From NCBI RefSeq assembly GCF_002794255.1, contig NZ_PGGW01000058.1, forward strand, positions 230,624 to 294,623: a DNA stretch of 64,000 nt, in the 5' to 3' direction. Below, in pieces: positions 34,629 to 42,699 of this stretch. The notes beneath the pieces are model-generated. The model saw only the letters and a program-made list of their open reading frames with translations, was not told the origin of the DNA and did no database searches. This stretch comes from Streptomyces carminius. Its GTDB lineage: Bacteria; Actinomycetota; Actinomycetes; Streptomycetales; Streptomycetaceae. Both the position numbers and the translations under genes were made by a program. The first letter of the stretch is position 1; each line of letters begins with the position of its first letter.

Positions 34629-35483
34629 ATGTCCGTAGAACTGGGCAGCGCGAAGGTGCTCGCCGAGCAGCCGACCGACACAGCCGACGACGCTCCGTAC
34701 GTTCCCGCAGACTGCGACGCCATCGACACCCGGACCCTGTCCCGCTCCCTGTTCCAGCGGCTCGCCACGCTCGACGCCGACAGCCCGGAGCGAGCCTATG
34801 TCCGCGACACCCTCATCGAACTGAACCTCCCGCTGGTGCGCTACGCGGCGGCCCGCTTCCGCAGCCGCAACGAGCCCATGGAGGACATCGTCCAGGTCGG
34901 CACCATCGGCCTGATCAAGGCCATCGACCGCTTCGACTGCGAGCGCGGCGTGGAGTTCCCCACGTTCGCGATGCCCACGGTCGTCGGCGAGATCAAGCGC
35001 TTCTTCCGCGACACCTCCTGGTCGGTGCGCGTCCCCAGACGTCTGCAGGAGCTGCGGCTGGCGCTCACCAAGACCAGCGACGAGCTGTCCCAGAAGCTCG
35101 ACCGCTCCCCGACGGTCGCCGAGCTGGCGGGCGCGCTGGGCGTGTCCGAGGAGGACGTGGTGGACGGGCTGGCCGTGGGCAACGCCTACACGGCCAGCTC
35201 CCTGGACTCCCCCGCCCCCGAGGAGGAGGGCGGCGAGGGCTCCCTCGCGGACCGGCTCGGCTACGAGGACAGCGCGCTGGAGGGGGTGGAGTACCGCGAG
35301 TCGCTCAAGCCGCTGCTCGCCAAGCTCCCGCCGCGCGAGCGGCAGATCATCATGCTGAGGTTCTTCGGGAACCTGACCCAGTCGCAGATCGGCGAGCAGG
35401 TCGGCATCTCACAGATGCACGTCTCCCGGCTGCTGACCCGTACGCTCGCGCAGCTGCGGGAGGGCCTGATCGCGGAGGAGTGA
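34629..35483 (+). CDS. sigN: Sigma-B-type RNA polymerase sigma factor, SigN-like
   Basis: A 284-residue paralogue of the preceding sigma factor, starting at ATG 34629 (MSVELGSAKVLAEQ). It shares the region 2 core (LPLVRYAAARFRSRNEPMED and FPTFAMPTVVGEIKRFFRD). Region 4 is LPPRERQIIMLRFFGNLTQSQIGEQVGISQMHVSRLLTRT. Position and sequence fit SigN, described in S. coelicolor as acting in the sub-apical part of aerial hyphae. The 221-base gap before it is AT-rich for this genome and carries a candidate sigma-B-type promoter. A terminator follows. Confidence 0.82.
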   Translation: MSVELGSAKVLAEQPTDTADDAPYVPADCDAIDTRTLSRSLFQRLATLDADSPERAYVRDTLIELNLPLVRYAAARFRSRNEPMEDIVQVGTIGLIKAIDRFDCERGVEFPTFAMPTVVGEIKRFFRDTSWSVRVPRRLQELRLALTKTSDELSQKLDRSPTVAELAGALGVSEEDVVDGLAVGNAYTASSLDSPAPEEEGGEGSLADRLGYEDSALEGVEYRESLKPLLAKLPPRERQIIMLRFFGNLTQSQIGEQVGISQMHVSRLLTRTLAQLREGLIAEE

Positions 35484-35528
35484 GCACGGGGCGGCGCCCG
35501 CCGGGCGCCGCGGGAGGGCGATTCCGGA

Positions 35529-35565
35529 GACAGCCGCCGGGCGGTACACCGCCGCGGCGGCTGTC
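35529..35565 (+). terminator. Terminator after the sigma gene pair
   Basis: GACAGCCGCC...GGCGGCTGTC hairpin with an inner G/C-rich loop, 46 bases past the stop. It also serves as a boundary to the leftward 35657 gene. Confidence 0.7.
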
Positions 35566-35656
35566 CCGTGTCCGGACGCCGTGGTCGTGGATGTCGTGGT
35601 CGTGGATGTCGTGGCCGGTGTGGGCGCGCCGCGGGGGCCCGTACGCGCCGGCCGGA

Positions 35657-35863
35657 TCAGGAGAGGGCGAACCAGACCACCCCGGCGATCACCAGGACGG
35701 CCACCACGATCCCGGCGATCAGGCCGATCCGGGGGCCGGAGGAGGGAGTCGCCGCGGGCGGACGCGGCCCGTCCTCGTCGACGAAGGCGCGGAACATCTG
35801 GGTGCTGCCGGCGGGGTCGTGGCCGCCCTGCGGACCCTGCGGTGCTTGGGGGTTGTGAGCCAT
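35657..35863 (-). CDS. Small tail-anchored membrane protein
   Basis: A 68-residue protein starting at ATG 35863 (MAHNPQAPQGPQGG). A Pro/Gln-rich cytosolic head is followed by a single C-terminal membrane helix (IGLIAGIVVAVLVIAGVVWFALS), i.e. a tail-anchored layout. Function unknown. It is divergent from the MarR gene, with about 220 bases of control region between. Confidence 0.75.
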   Translation of the reverse strand: MAHNPQAPQGPQGGHDPAGSTQMFRAFVDEDGPRPPAATPSSGPRIGLIAGIVVAVLVIAGVVWFALS

Positions 35864-36010
35864 GACCAGGACCCTAGCGAACACCCGGGGAACAGGTCAT
35901 CCCTTCTCTCCTCACCGGCCCCCGCCGGGCACCTCCGTCCGCCCTCTCTCCGTCCCCGACGGGCCGTACGTCAGAGCTTGGGGAACTTTTTGCCCTCGCC
36001 CGCCCGATTT

Positions 36011-36056
36011 CGTTTGCTTGAGACAAGCAAACGAACATAAAGTTGCTCAAGGCAAC
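36011..36056 (+). promoter_or_regulatory. Two inverted-repeat operators before the MarR gene
   Basis: A perfect 10-bp inverted repeat CGTTTGCTTG-AGA-CAAGCAAACG (36011-36033) and a second, shorter one (GTTGC...GCAAC, 36042-36056) lie 28-73 bases before the marR start. They are AT-rich against the background and have the size and symmetry of MarR dimer sites, implying autoregulation and control of the downstream exporter. Confidence 0.8.
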
Positions 36057-36083
36057 AATCTTCGGGCCCGAGGGAGACACCGG

Positions 36084-36620
36084 ATGACCGCATCCGATCC
36101 GTACGCCGCTCCGTACGAGGAGCTGGCCCGGCAGATCGGCCTCACCGGAGCCGTCCGGCGCGAGCTGGCCCGCTCCCTGCCGGACGAGTGCCCGCCCGCG
36201 TCGGCCGCCGTGCTGACACTGCTGGGCAGGCACGGCGAGATGCGGATGAGCAGGCTCACCGATCTGCTCGGCATCGACATGTCCGTCACCAGCCGCCAGG
36301 TCGCGTACGCCGTCGACCGGGGCTGGATCGACCGGCGGCCCGACCCCCTCGACGGCCGGGTCCGGCTGCTGCGGCTGACCGAGGACGGCCTGCTGCTGCT
36401 GCGCGAGGCACACCGGCGGGCCACCGGTGTACTCGCCGAGGCGCTCGCCGACTGGCCCGAGGAGGACGTCGGCCGCCTCACCGAACTGCTGGCCCGGCTG
36501 CACGAGAGCTTCGGCGACTGCGGCAGGCGCGGCGCCCGGGGCACGCACCGCACCACACCCCTCCCCGATGCCCGGTCCGATGCCCGGTCCGAGTCCCGCG
36601 TCCCCGAGCCCCGCCCCTGA
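36084..36620 (+). CDS. MarR-family transcriptional regulator
   Basis: A 178-residue repressor starting at ATG 36084. The winged helix is visible: AAVLTLLGRHGEMRMSRL, TDLLGIDMSVTSRQVAYAVDRG, then WIDRRPDPLDGRVRLLRLTEDG, the family's wing. Dimerisation helices flank it. It lies 86 bases before an MFS drug exporter on the same strand, a common MarR arrangement, and is preceded by two clear palindromes. The tail has a short RSDARSDARSESR repeat. Confidence 0.93.
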   Translation: MTASDPYAAPYEELARQIGLTGAVRRELARSLPDECPPASAAVLTLLGRHGEMRMSRLTDLLGIDMSVTSRQVAYAVDRGWIDRRPDPLDGRVRLLRLTEDGLLLLREAHRRATGVLAEALADWPEEDVGRLTELLARLHESFGDCGRRGARGTHRTTPLPDARSDARSESRVPEPRP

Positions 36621-36706
36621 GGCCCGGCCCCGCCGGGCACCCCACACATACGGCCCCGGGACGCCATGACGTCCCGGGGCCGGAAGAGAACAGGAACAAG
36701 GAGCGC

Positions 36707-38344
36707 ATGGCCACGTCCACACCCTCGAAGGAAGGGCCGGGAAGCCCCGGCCCCGCCGAGCGGGACACCGGAGCGGTGCCCATGACGCACCGCCAGATCA
36801 TGGAGGCGCTGTCCGGGCTGCTGCTCGGCATGTTCGTCTCGATCCTGTCCTCGACGGTCGTCTCCAACGCCCTGCCCCGGATCATCGCCGACCTGGGCGG
36901 CGGGCAGAGCGCGTACACCTGGGTGGTGACGGCGACCCTGCTGACCATGACCGCCTCCACCCCCCTGTGGGGCAAGCTCGCCGACCTCTTCAGCAAGAAG
37001 CTGCTGGTGCAGCTCGCCCTGGTCATCTTCGTCCTGGCCTCCGCGGGCGCGGGTCTGGCCCAGGACGCCGGCACCCTGATCGCCTTCCGGGCGGTACAGG
37101 GACTGGGCGCGGGCGGACTGGCGGCGCTGTCCCAGATCATCATCGCCGCGATGATCCCCCCGCGGGAGCGCGGCCGGTACAGCGGCTACCTCGGCGCGAC
37201 CTTCGCCGTCGGCACGGTCGGCGGCCCGCTGCTGGGCGGTGTGATCACCGACACCTCCTGGCTCGGCTGGCGCTGGTGCTTCTACGTGGGCGTGCCCTTC
37301 GCCGTCCTCGCGCTGTTCGTCCTGCAGCGGACGCTGCACCTGCCGGTGATCCGCCGTCAGGACGTGAAGGTCGACTGGCTCGGCGCCTTCTTCATCACCG
37401 CCGCGGTCTCGCTGCTGCTGATATGGGTGACGCTCGCGGGCAACAACTACGACTGGCTGTCCTGGCAGACGTACACGATGGTCGGCGTCTCCGTCGTCCT
37501 CGGCTTCGCCTTCGTCGTCACCGAGACGCGCGCCGCCGAGCCGATCGTCCCGCTGCGGCTGTTCCGCAACCGCACGATCACGCTCACCGCGCTGGCCTCG
37601 CTCTTCGTCGGCATCGCGATGTTCGGCGCGACCGTCTTCCTCAGCCAGTACTTCCAGCTCGCCCGCGGTGAGTCGCCGACCATGTCCGGCGTGCTGACGA
37701 TCCCGATGATCGCCGGCCTGTTCCTCTCCACCACCGTCTCCGGGCAGATCATCACCCGCACCGGCCGCTGGAAGGTCTGGCTGGTCGCCGGCGGGATCCT
37801 GCTGACGGCCGGACTGGGGCTGCTGGGCACGATGCGGCACGACACCCCGTACTGGCAGCTGGCCGTCCACATGGCGCTGCTGGGCATCGGCGTCGGCATG
37901 ATGATGCAGAACCTCGTCCTGGCGACCCAGAACCAGGTCGCCCTGAGCGATCTGGGCGCGGCCAGCTCCGTGCTCGCCTTCTTCCGCTCGCTGGGCGGCG
38001 CGGTCGGCGTCTCGGTACTGGGCGCGGTGCTCGCCCACCGCATCACCGACTATGTGAACGAGGGCATGGCCGGGCTGGGCGGCTCCTCCTCCGGCGAGGC
38101 GACCGGCGGCAACGGCAGCGCCATCCCGGACCTGGCCACCCTCCCGGGGCCGGTCCGCGCGGTCGTCGAGAGCGCGTACGGCCACGGTGTCGCCGACATC
38201 TACCTCTACGCCGCGCCGATCGCCCTGATCGCCCTGGTGCTGGTGGCCCTGGTCAAGGAGGTCCCGCTGCGGACCCAGCTCGACACCCCGCAGGATCCCG
38301 CGGAGGGCACGACGGGGAACTCCACGGCGAACGCCCGGGTCTGA
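36707..38344 (+). CDS. MFS multidrug exporter, DHA2 (EmrB/QacA) family
   Basis: A 545-residue, 14-helix proton-driven exporter starting at ATG 36707 behind AACAAGGAG. Motif A is seen in GKLADLFSKKL. The helix-4/5 region FRAVQGLGAGGLAALSQIII and motif C (GPLLGGVITD) are typical of antiporters, and WLGWRWCFYVGVPFAVLAL is the DHA2 hallmark. Likely under control of the preceding MarR gene; substrate unknown. A terminator follows. Confidence 0.95.
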   Translation: MATSTPSKEGPGSPGPAERDTGAVPMTHRQIMEALSGLLLGMFVSILSSTVVSNALPRIIADLGGGQSAYTWVVTATLLTMTASTPLWGKLADLFSKKLLVQLALVIFVLASAGAGLAQDAGTLIAFRAVQGLGAGGLAALSQIIIAAMIPPRERGRYSGYLGATFAVGTVGGPLLGGVITDTSWLGWRWCFYVGVPFAVLALFVLQRTLHLPVIRRQDVKVDWLGAFFITAAVSLLLIWVTLAGNNYDWLSWQTYTMVGVSVVLGFAFVVTETRAAEPIVPLRLFRNRTITLTALASLFVGIAMFGATVFLSQYFQLARGESPTMSGVLTIPMIAGLFLSTTVSGQIITRTGRWKVWLVAGGILLTAGLGLLGTMRHDTPYWQLAVHMALLGIGVGMMMQNLVLATQNQVALSDLGAASSVLAFFRSLGGAVGVSVLGAVLAHRITDYVNEGMAGLGGSSSGEATGGNGSAIPDLATLPGPVRAVVESAYGHGVADIYLYAAPIALIALVLVALVKEVPLRTQLDTPQDPAEGTTGNSTANARV

Positions 38345-38360
38345 CCCCCGGGCTCCCCTC

Positions 38361-38397
38361 GAAGGTCCCCGGACGCATCCCTGCGCCGGGGACCTTC
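38361..38397 (+). terminator. Terminator after the MFS gene
   Basis: Perfect 12-bp arms GAAGGTCCCCGG / CCGGGGACCTTC with a 13-base loop, 16 bases past the stop, followed by CCT. Confidence 0.9.
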
Positions 38398-38445
38398 CCT
38401 GCCCGGGAGAACCGCGGAGCGTCCCGCCCGGCCGTCGGCGCGCGA

Positions 38446-38461
38446 TGTTTCACGGGAAACA
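38446..38461. promoter_or_regulatory. parS-like centromere site
   Basis: TGTTTCACGGGAAACA differs at one central base from the bacterial parS core TGTTTCACGTGAAACA, and lies in a perfect 8-bp-armed inverted repeat (38444-38463). ParB binds such sites, which in Streptomyces cluster around the origin. The intergenic position supports the call. Confidence 0.72.
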
Positions 38462-38947
38462 TCGCAACGTCGCAGTATGACAAAACACCTGCTCAGCGGC
38501 CCGTTCTCCGCCCGGCGGGCCACTCCCGCCTCCCCGGACGGTCCTCCGCCGTTACCCGCCCCGCGGGGCCTCCCACTCCGCCGCGGCCCCGGACCGGCGT
38601 CCGGGCGACCGCGTGCCCGGTCGACGGTGTTCATGCCGACCGCCCGGGTACCCGTTCAGCCCGGCGGCATGCCGGTGTGTTTCCGCCACCGGCCATCTGT
38701 GTACGGCGCCACTTGTGAGCGTTCCGCTTCCTCACGACCCGCACAGGTTGAGAAGGGTTTGCGGCTCTTCCGCCGCTTCCGCCCGACTGCCACCGGGGGA
38801 CCAAACAGCGCCAACCTCCCTCACGGCCCCTTGCCCCGTCGGTCCACGCCGCCCTTATGGTGCTCGGGTGGCCAGTGGCTCCCCGGCCGCCCGCCGGAGC
38901 GCGATCGGTCACCGACCGGAAGACACCGTCGTCACGGGGGAAGGAAA
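38462..38947. other. Intergenic control region of the peptide-transporter operon
   Basis: About 490 bases between the parS-like site and the LuxR-type gene. I see no convincing gene on either strand. The last 15 bases before the start give GGGGGAAGGAAA as ribosome site. A run with lower GC near 38690-38770 probably holds the promoter. Confidence 0.4.
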
Positions 38948-39301
38948 GTGAGAATTCCACCAGACGGAAGAACCGAGCACGACAGGACAAGGCACTGCTG
39001 CGAACCGCTCGACGTACCGAGCTGGGTGCGCGAGGCGGATCTCTCCCTGCTGACCACGCGTGAACGCGAGGTCCTCGTCGCACTGGGCGACTGCCTGCCC
39101 AGTACCGCCATAGCCGACAGCTGCTGCATAACGGAACGAACGGTCAAGAAGCACATCGCCGGCATCTTCCTCAAGCTGGAGATCTCCTCGCGAGCGGAAG
39201 CGGCCGTCATAGCGACCTGCCGGAAGCGTGAGCTGTGGGCGAACAGTGGCCTCGCGGACACTGGTCTGCTTGGCAGGGGCATGACACCTTCGGGCGAGTG
39301 A
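38948..39301 (+). CDS. LuxR-type (GerE) DNA-binding regulator, stand-alone domain
   Basis: A 117-residue protein starting at GTG 38948 (VRIPPDGRTEHDRT) behind GGGGGAAGGAAA. Almost all of it is a GerE helix-turn-helix: LTTREREVLVALGDCLPSTAIADSC, then CITERTVKKHIAGIFLKLEISSRAEAAVIA. There is no receiver or ligand domain. Four cysteines lie in CCEP and SCC, which could be redox or metal sensitive, but that is speculation. It heads an operon with the peptide and ABC genes, 23 bases before the next start. Confidence 0.88.
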   Translation: MRIPPDGRTEHDRTRHCCEPLDVPSWVREADLSLLTTREREVLVALGDCLPSTAIADSCCITERTVKKHIAGIFLKLEISSRAEAAVIATCRKRELWANSGLADTGLLGRGMTPSGE

Positions 39302-39324
39302 AACCGTCCCGAAAGGAGAAGAAC

Positions 39325-39591
39325 ATGTCCGTATCCACCCTGGCACCGGAGACCGCCGCGCACACGCACCGGATCACCTCACGCGCCGTCGAGGCGGCCA
39401 GGACGAGGATCGACCGAGGACTCGTCCGCTACGACGCCTGGTTCCTGGTGTTCGTCGCGGTCATCCTCGCCCTGGGTGCCACCCTGCTCGCGGGAATGGC
39501 CGTCTGGTGCGTGGTCAACCAGGGCAAGACCTTCACCGGCAGCTGGGAGTACCGGGACTTCGGTCTGCGGGTCTACTTCGAGTGCAGGTAG
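39325..39591 (+). CDS. 88-residue single-span peptide, possible secreted-peptide precursor
   Basis: Starts at ATG 39325 with an excellent ribosome site (GAAAGGAGAAGAAC). Residues 1-36 are a soluble leader-like part; 38-61 form one membrane helix (FLVFVAVILALGATLLAGMAVW). Residues 62-88 would lie outside, with cysteines at C62 and C87, aromatic residues (SWEYRDF, VYFEC) and a final Arg. No family known to me. It is followed by a strong hairpin, then an ABC transporter, a second small membrane protein and an M50-type protease. It could be a peptide precursor cut near the membrane, or a small transporter subunit. Confidence 0.8.
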   Translation: MSVSTLAPETAAHTHRITSRAVEAARTRIDRGLVRYDAWFLVFVAVILALGATLLAGMAVWCVVNQGKTFTGSWEYRDFGLRVYFECR

Positions 39592-39628
39592 CGCACGCCA
39601 CCGGATGACCGACCGGCGTTCCGGTACG

Positions 39629-39676
39629 GTGCCCGGCCGGCCCGGCCCCGACGGACATCCCGGGCCGGCCGGGCAC
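39629..39676 (+). terminator. Strong hairpin between peptide and transporter genes
   Basis: Perfect 17-bp arms GTGCCCGGCCGGCCCGG / CCGGGCCGGCCGGGCAC with a 14-base loop, centred in the 116-base gap. It is probably a partial terminator that makes peptide mRNA more abundant than transporter mRNA. Confidence 0.85.
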
Positions 39677-39707
39677 CCCCGCACGACGGACTCGGCGAAG
39701 GAACGAG

Positions 39708-40430
39708 GTGACCGTGACCCTTCTGGACATCAGGAACGTCAGCTACTCCTACGACGGCACCGTCAACGTCCTCGCGGACGTGTCCCTCTCGGTCGAGGAG
39801 GGGACGATCGTCGGTCTCGTCGGCCCCAACGGCTCCGGCAAGTCCACACTGATCAAGAACATCTTCGACCTGGTGCGCCTCCAGTCCGGCTCCCTCCGCG
39901 TCGGCGGCCACGAGCACGCCTCCCCCGAGGCGAAGGCCCAGGGCATGTACCTGTCCAGCAACGACTACCTGCCGGAGTTCCTCACCGCCCGCGAGTACCT
40001 CTCCCTGCTGGGGGACCTGTTCCGGACCGGGACGGACCACTGTGCGGCCCTCGAACTGTTCCGCAGGTTCTCGATGGAGGGGCGGTACGACCACCTCATC
40101 GAGGACTACTCGCACGGCATGCGCAAGAAGACCCAGCTCGTCTCCGCACTCGTCATGCGCCGCCCCCTGACCGTGATCGACGAGACCCTCAACGGCATCG
40201 ACCTCGAAGCGCTCCACCTCAGCGAACGGGAGTTCCGGCGCCTCCGCGACGAAGGCCGGTCCATCCTGCTGTGCACGCACGACTTCGCCGTCCTGGAACG
40301 GCTGGCCGACCGCGTCGTCTTCCTCGACCTGGGCCACGTCGTGTCCGACGAGCCCACGCACGAGCTGATCGCCGAGCACGGCTCGGTGGCCACCATGGTG
40401 TTCGACCACCTCGGATCGGACGAGCGATGA
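39708..40430 (+). CDS. ABC transporter ATP-binding protein of the peptide operon
   Basis: A 240-residue ATPase starting at GTG 39708, or more likely GTG 39714 (VTLLDIRNVSYSYDG), which has GAGG at good spacing. Walker A GPNGSGKSTL and H-loop CTHDF are standard. Walker B reads LTVIDETLNGID, and the signature is the variant YSHGMRKK instead of LSGGQ, as in ABC-2-type exporters of peptides or antibiotics. MYLSSNDYLPEFLTAREYL is the Q-loop region. It overlaps the permease gene by ATGA. Confidence 0.93.
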   Translation: MTVTLLDIRNVSYSYDGTVNVLADVSLSVEEGTIVGLVGPNGSGKSTLIKNIFDLVRLQSGSLRVGGHEHASPEAKAQGMYLSSNDYLPEFLTAREYLSLLGDLFRTGTDHCAALELFRRFSMEGRYDHLIEDYSHGMRKKTQLVSALVMRRPLTVIDETLNGIDLEALHLSEREFRRLRDEGRSILLCTHDFAVLERLADRVVFLDLGHVVSDEPTHELIAEHGSVATMVFDHLGSDER

Positions 40431-41953
40431 CCCCACGGCTGCGCCACTCCGCCGTCCTGGCCCGGATGCTCCTCGTCTTCTTCCGGCGCCGGGTGCTGCG
40501 GGTGGGAGTCCTGCGCTCCGCCCCGGTACGGGTGTTCGTGGTGTCGGCGGCCGTCCTGCTGCTGGGCGCCATGTGCGCCTCCGCCTACTTCTTCCTCAGA
40601 CCGCTGGCCGGCGACACGGCCGTGTGGCGTCTGCTGTTCGACACCTCGACGGTCTCCCTCGTCCTGTGGGTGCAGATCGCGTTCCTGCTGGTGAAGGTGC
40701 TCTTCATCAACGCGGAGGGAATGCTCCTGCTGAGTCACCAGCTGCCGGTCACCAACCGGGAACGCTCGACGGCCTTCCTGCTGTACGAGGCGGTGATGAC
40801 GGGCGTCGTGGCCTGCGCGGGCCTGATCGCCCTCATGGTCAGCGCGGTGCTCCTGCTCGGACCGGGCGCCGTCCCGTACGTCACGGCCTCCGTCGTCCTG
40901 CCCGCCGTCCTGACCTACCTCGCCCTGAGCGTCCTCTACCAGGCGCTGACCCGGCTGTGGAACCTGGCGGGGCTCGGGCGGATCTCCGGCGTCCTGTCCG
41001 TCCTGGTCCTGTTCGCGCTGCTGGCGCTCTACTCCACCCTGATGAAACCGATGATCCAGGACCTCAGCCAGGCGTACCTGGACGAGCGGACCCACCACGT
41101 GTGGGTCACCTCGGTGTCCTGGGCGTGGCAGCGGTACGGGGCCGCCGCGGCCCTCGCCGCCGCGCTGCTCGCCGCGGCGGCGCTCACGGCCCTCACGCTC
41201 GCCCTCGCCCCGAACCGGCACATCCGGCAGTCCCGCTACCTGAACATCCGGGCGGGCGGACGGCTGCGCGGCGTGCTGGGCCCGTACGACTGGTGCCTGC
41301 TGCGCGGTTCGCAGACCGTGGCGGGTGCGGTGATGGCCGTCGCCCTGTTCGGCTGGCTGCTGCTGCGCCCCACGGCGAACCCGATGTGGAGCCTCACCCT
41401 CCTGTCCGTGGGCGGCCTGTACCAGTTCACCGCCACCCAGCCGCTGCGGACGCTGCCCGGGGCCTCGGTCCCCGCCTGGCGGGTCTACGGGCGCCTGCTC
41501 CGGGCGCAGCTCGTCCTGCTCGCCGTGTTCGCCGTGCCCGGGCTCGGCATCGTCTTCTCCGTCGACCCGCGGCTCTTCTTCCACAGCGGACCGGCCCTGC
41601 TGGGCTGCCTCGGCGGAGCCGTCATGACCACGTGCATCGGCATCGTGTTCCCGGCGGAGAAGGACAACCCGTTCTCCGTGTTCCTGGGGCTCTCCGCGGT
41701 CGCCGTCGTGCTGGCCCTGTCGGCGATCGGGCTGGGAATGCTCAGGCTCCCGCCCTGGGTGATGGCGGCGTGCCTGGCCGGAGCGTCCGCCCTGTTCGTC
41801 CTGTACGCGGTGCAGGGAATCCAGACAAGCGAGTCGAGGAGAAGGAATGAGAAAGGCACTACCGGTCGTGAGGTCCGTCGCCGGGGCCGCCGTGCTGACT
41901 CTGGCGGTCGCCGTGACGACACTGCTGTACCTCATGTTCTCCACGGACGATGA
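40427..41953 (+). CDS. ABC transporter permease of the peptide operon
   Basis: A 508-residue membrane protein with about eleven hydrophobic segments, starting at ATG 40427. VLFINAEGMLLLSHQLPVTNRERSTAFLLYE resembles the 'lPvt.rer' region of bacteriocin/ABC-2 export permeases. It has no ATPase and depends on the preceding gene. Its last 36 codons, basic and unstructured, overlap the next gene by 107 bases in another frame, which is unusual; a shorter ancestral end near 41840 is likely. Confidence 0.88.
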   Translation: MTPRLRHSAVLARMLLVFFRRRVLRVGVLRSAPVRVFVVSAAVLLLGAMCASAYFFLRPLAGDTAVWRLLFDTSTVSLVLWVQIAFLLVKVLFINAEGMLLLSHQLPVTNRERSTAFLLYEAVMTGVVACAGLIALMVSAVLLLGPGAVPYVTASVVLPAVLTYLALSVLYQALTRLWNLAGLGRISGVLSVLVLFALLALYSTLMKPMIQDLSQAYLDERTHHVWVTSVSWAWQRYGAAAALAAALLAAAALTALTLALAPNRHIRQSRYLNIRAGGRLRGVLGPYDWCLLRGSQTVAGAVMAVALFGWLLLRPTANPMWSLTLLSVGGLYQFTATQPLRTLPGASVPAWRVYGRLLRAQLVLLAVFAVPGLGIVFSVDPRLFFHSGPALLGCLGGAVMTTCIGIVFPAEKDNPFSVFLGLSAVAVVLALSAIGLGMLRLPPWVMAACLAGASALFVLYAVQGIQTSESRRRNEKGTTGREVRRRGRRADSGGRRDDTAVPHVLHGR

Positions 41954-42170
41954 CAAGGCCGTCCACCGGGAGGCCCTGTTCGGCTCGCTGTTCTTCGAGA
42001 CGGAGGAGAAGAGCGACGGGGCTCTCGGCGTCACCATGGGCGTGGCGAACCCGACGGCGCTGATCGTCATGTTCCTCGTGTTCGCCGCCGTCCTGACCAT
42101 GGTCCAGTTCATCTACCGGGGATTGAAGCAGCGTCGTGAGCAGCTCATCGAGGAGATGTCCCGCAACTGA
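41847..42170 (+). CDS. Small two-helix membrane protein of the peptide operon
   Basis: A 107-residue protein starting at ATG 41847 behind GAGGAGAAGG. Helices at about 9-31 (VAGAAVLTLAVAVTTLLYLM) and 67-90 (ALIVMFLVFAAVLTMVQFIY) flank an external loop of about 35 residues (FSTDDDKAVHREALFGSLFF ...). The C-terminus is basic and cytosolic. No known family. It could be an immunity protein, a transporter accessory, or a second substrate. Confidence 0.82.
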   Translation: MRKALPVVRSVAGAAVLTLAVAVTTLLYLMFSTDDDKAVHREALFGSLFFETEEKSDGALGVTMGVANPTALIVMFLVFAAVLTMVQFIYRGLKQRREQLIEEMSRN

Positions 42171-42699
42171 CCCGGGGGGCCACGGCCGGGACGGCCTCCG
42201 GATCCGCACGGTCGTGGCGGCGGTGGCTGCCCAGGTATGGCCCCTGCTGGTGTTCCTGGGCCTGTTCCTGGCGGCGGCCCTGGCCTGGTTCGCCCGGTCG
42301 GGCGACCGGGTGCCGGCCGAGATGGCGTGGGGGGTCTTCGAAGCGGCGGCCCTGGGGCTGGTGGCCTCGTTCGCCCTGCACGAGTCGGCACACGTGGTCG
42401 CCCTCAGACGCGTCCGCACGGTGACCCGTATCGCGCTCGAGCGCACGGCGTGGCGTACGTCGGTGGTCCCCGAGGGCACCATGACGGCACGCCAGACGGC
42501 AGGGGTGGCCCTCGCCGGGCCCCTCTCCTGCGTCGCGGTCGGCGCCCTCCTCTGGCTCCCGGACCTGGACCGGTCCCTGGCCTGGTGGTACCTCGCGCAC
42601 GCCGCGTTCCTACTGCCCCTCTTCGGCGACGGCCGCGCCCTCCGCCACGCCCTCCGCACGGCACGGGGCCGGCGGCCGGCCGGGGAGGCCCGGGGGTGA
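42136..42699 (+). CDS. M50-type membrane metalloprotease-like protein
   Basis: About 187 residues with four hydrophobic segments. FALHESAHVVALRRV (His82-Glu83, His86) is the HExxH zinc site inside a membrane helix. ALAGPLSCVAVGALL matches the M50 AGP motif, and LLPLFGDGRALRH supplies the later Asp165 ligand. Together these fit a compact site-2-protease-type enzyme, which cuts within or next to membrane helices. GTG 42136 overlaps the previous gene by 35 bases; GTG 42214 is an alternative. The single-span peptide at 39325 is a plausible substrate. Confidence 0.82.
   Translation: MSSSSRRCPATDPGGHGRDGLRIRTVVAAVAAQVWPLLVFLGLFLAAALAWFARSGDRVPAEMAWGVFEAAALGLVASFALHESAHVVALRRVRTVTRIALERTAWRTSVVPEGTMTARQTAGVALAGPLSCVAVGALLWLPDLDRSLAWWYLAHAAFLLPLFGDGRALRHALRTARGRRPAGEARG

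Noticed and set aside
38948..42699. Classical lanthipeptide or thiopeptide cluster
   Set aside because: No dehydratase, cyclase, radical SAM or YcaO-like gene is present; only the peptide, transporter and protease parts are supported.
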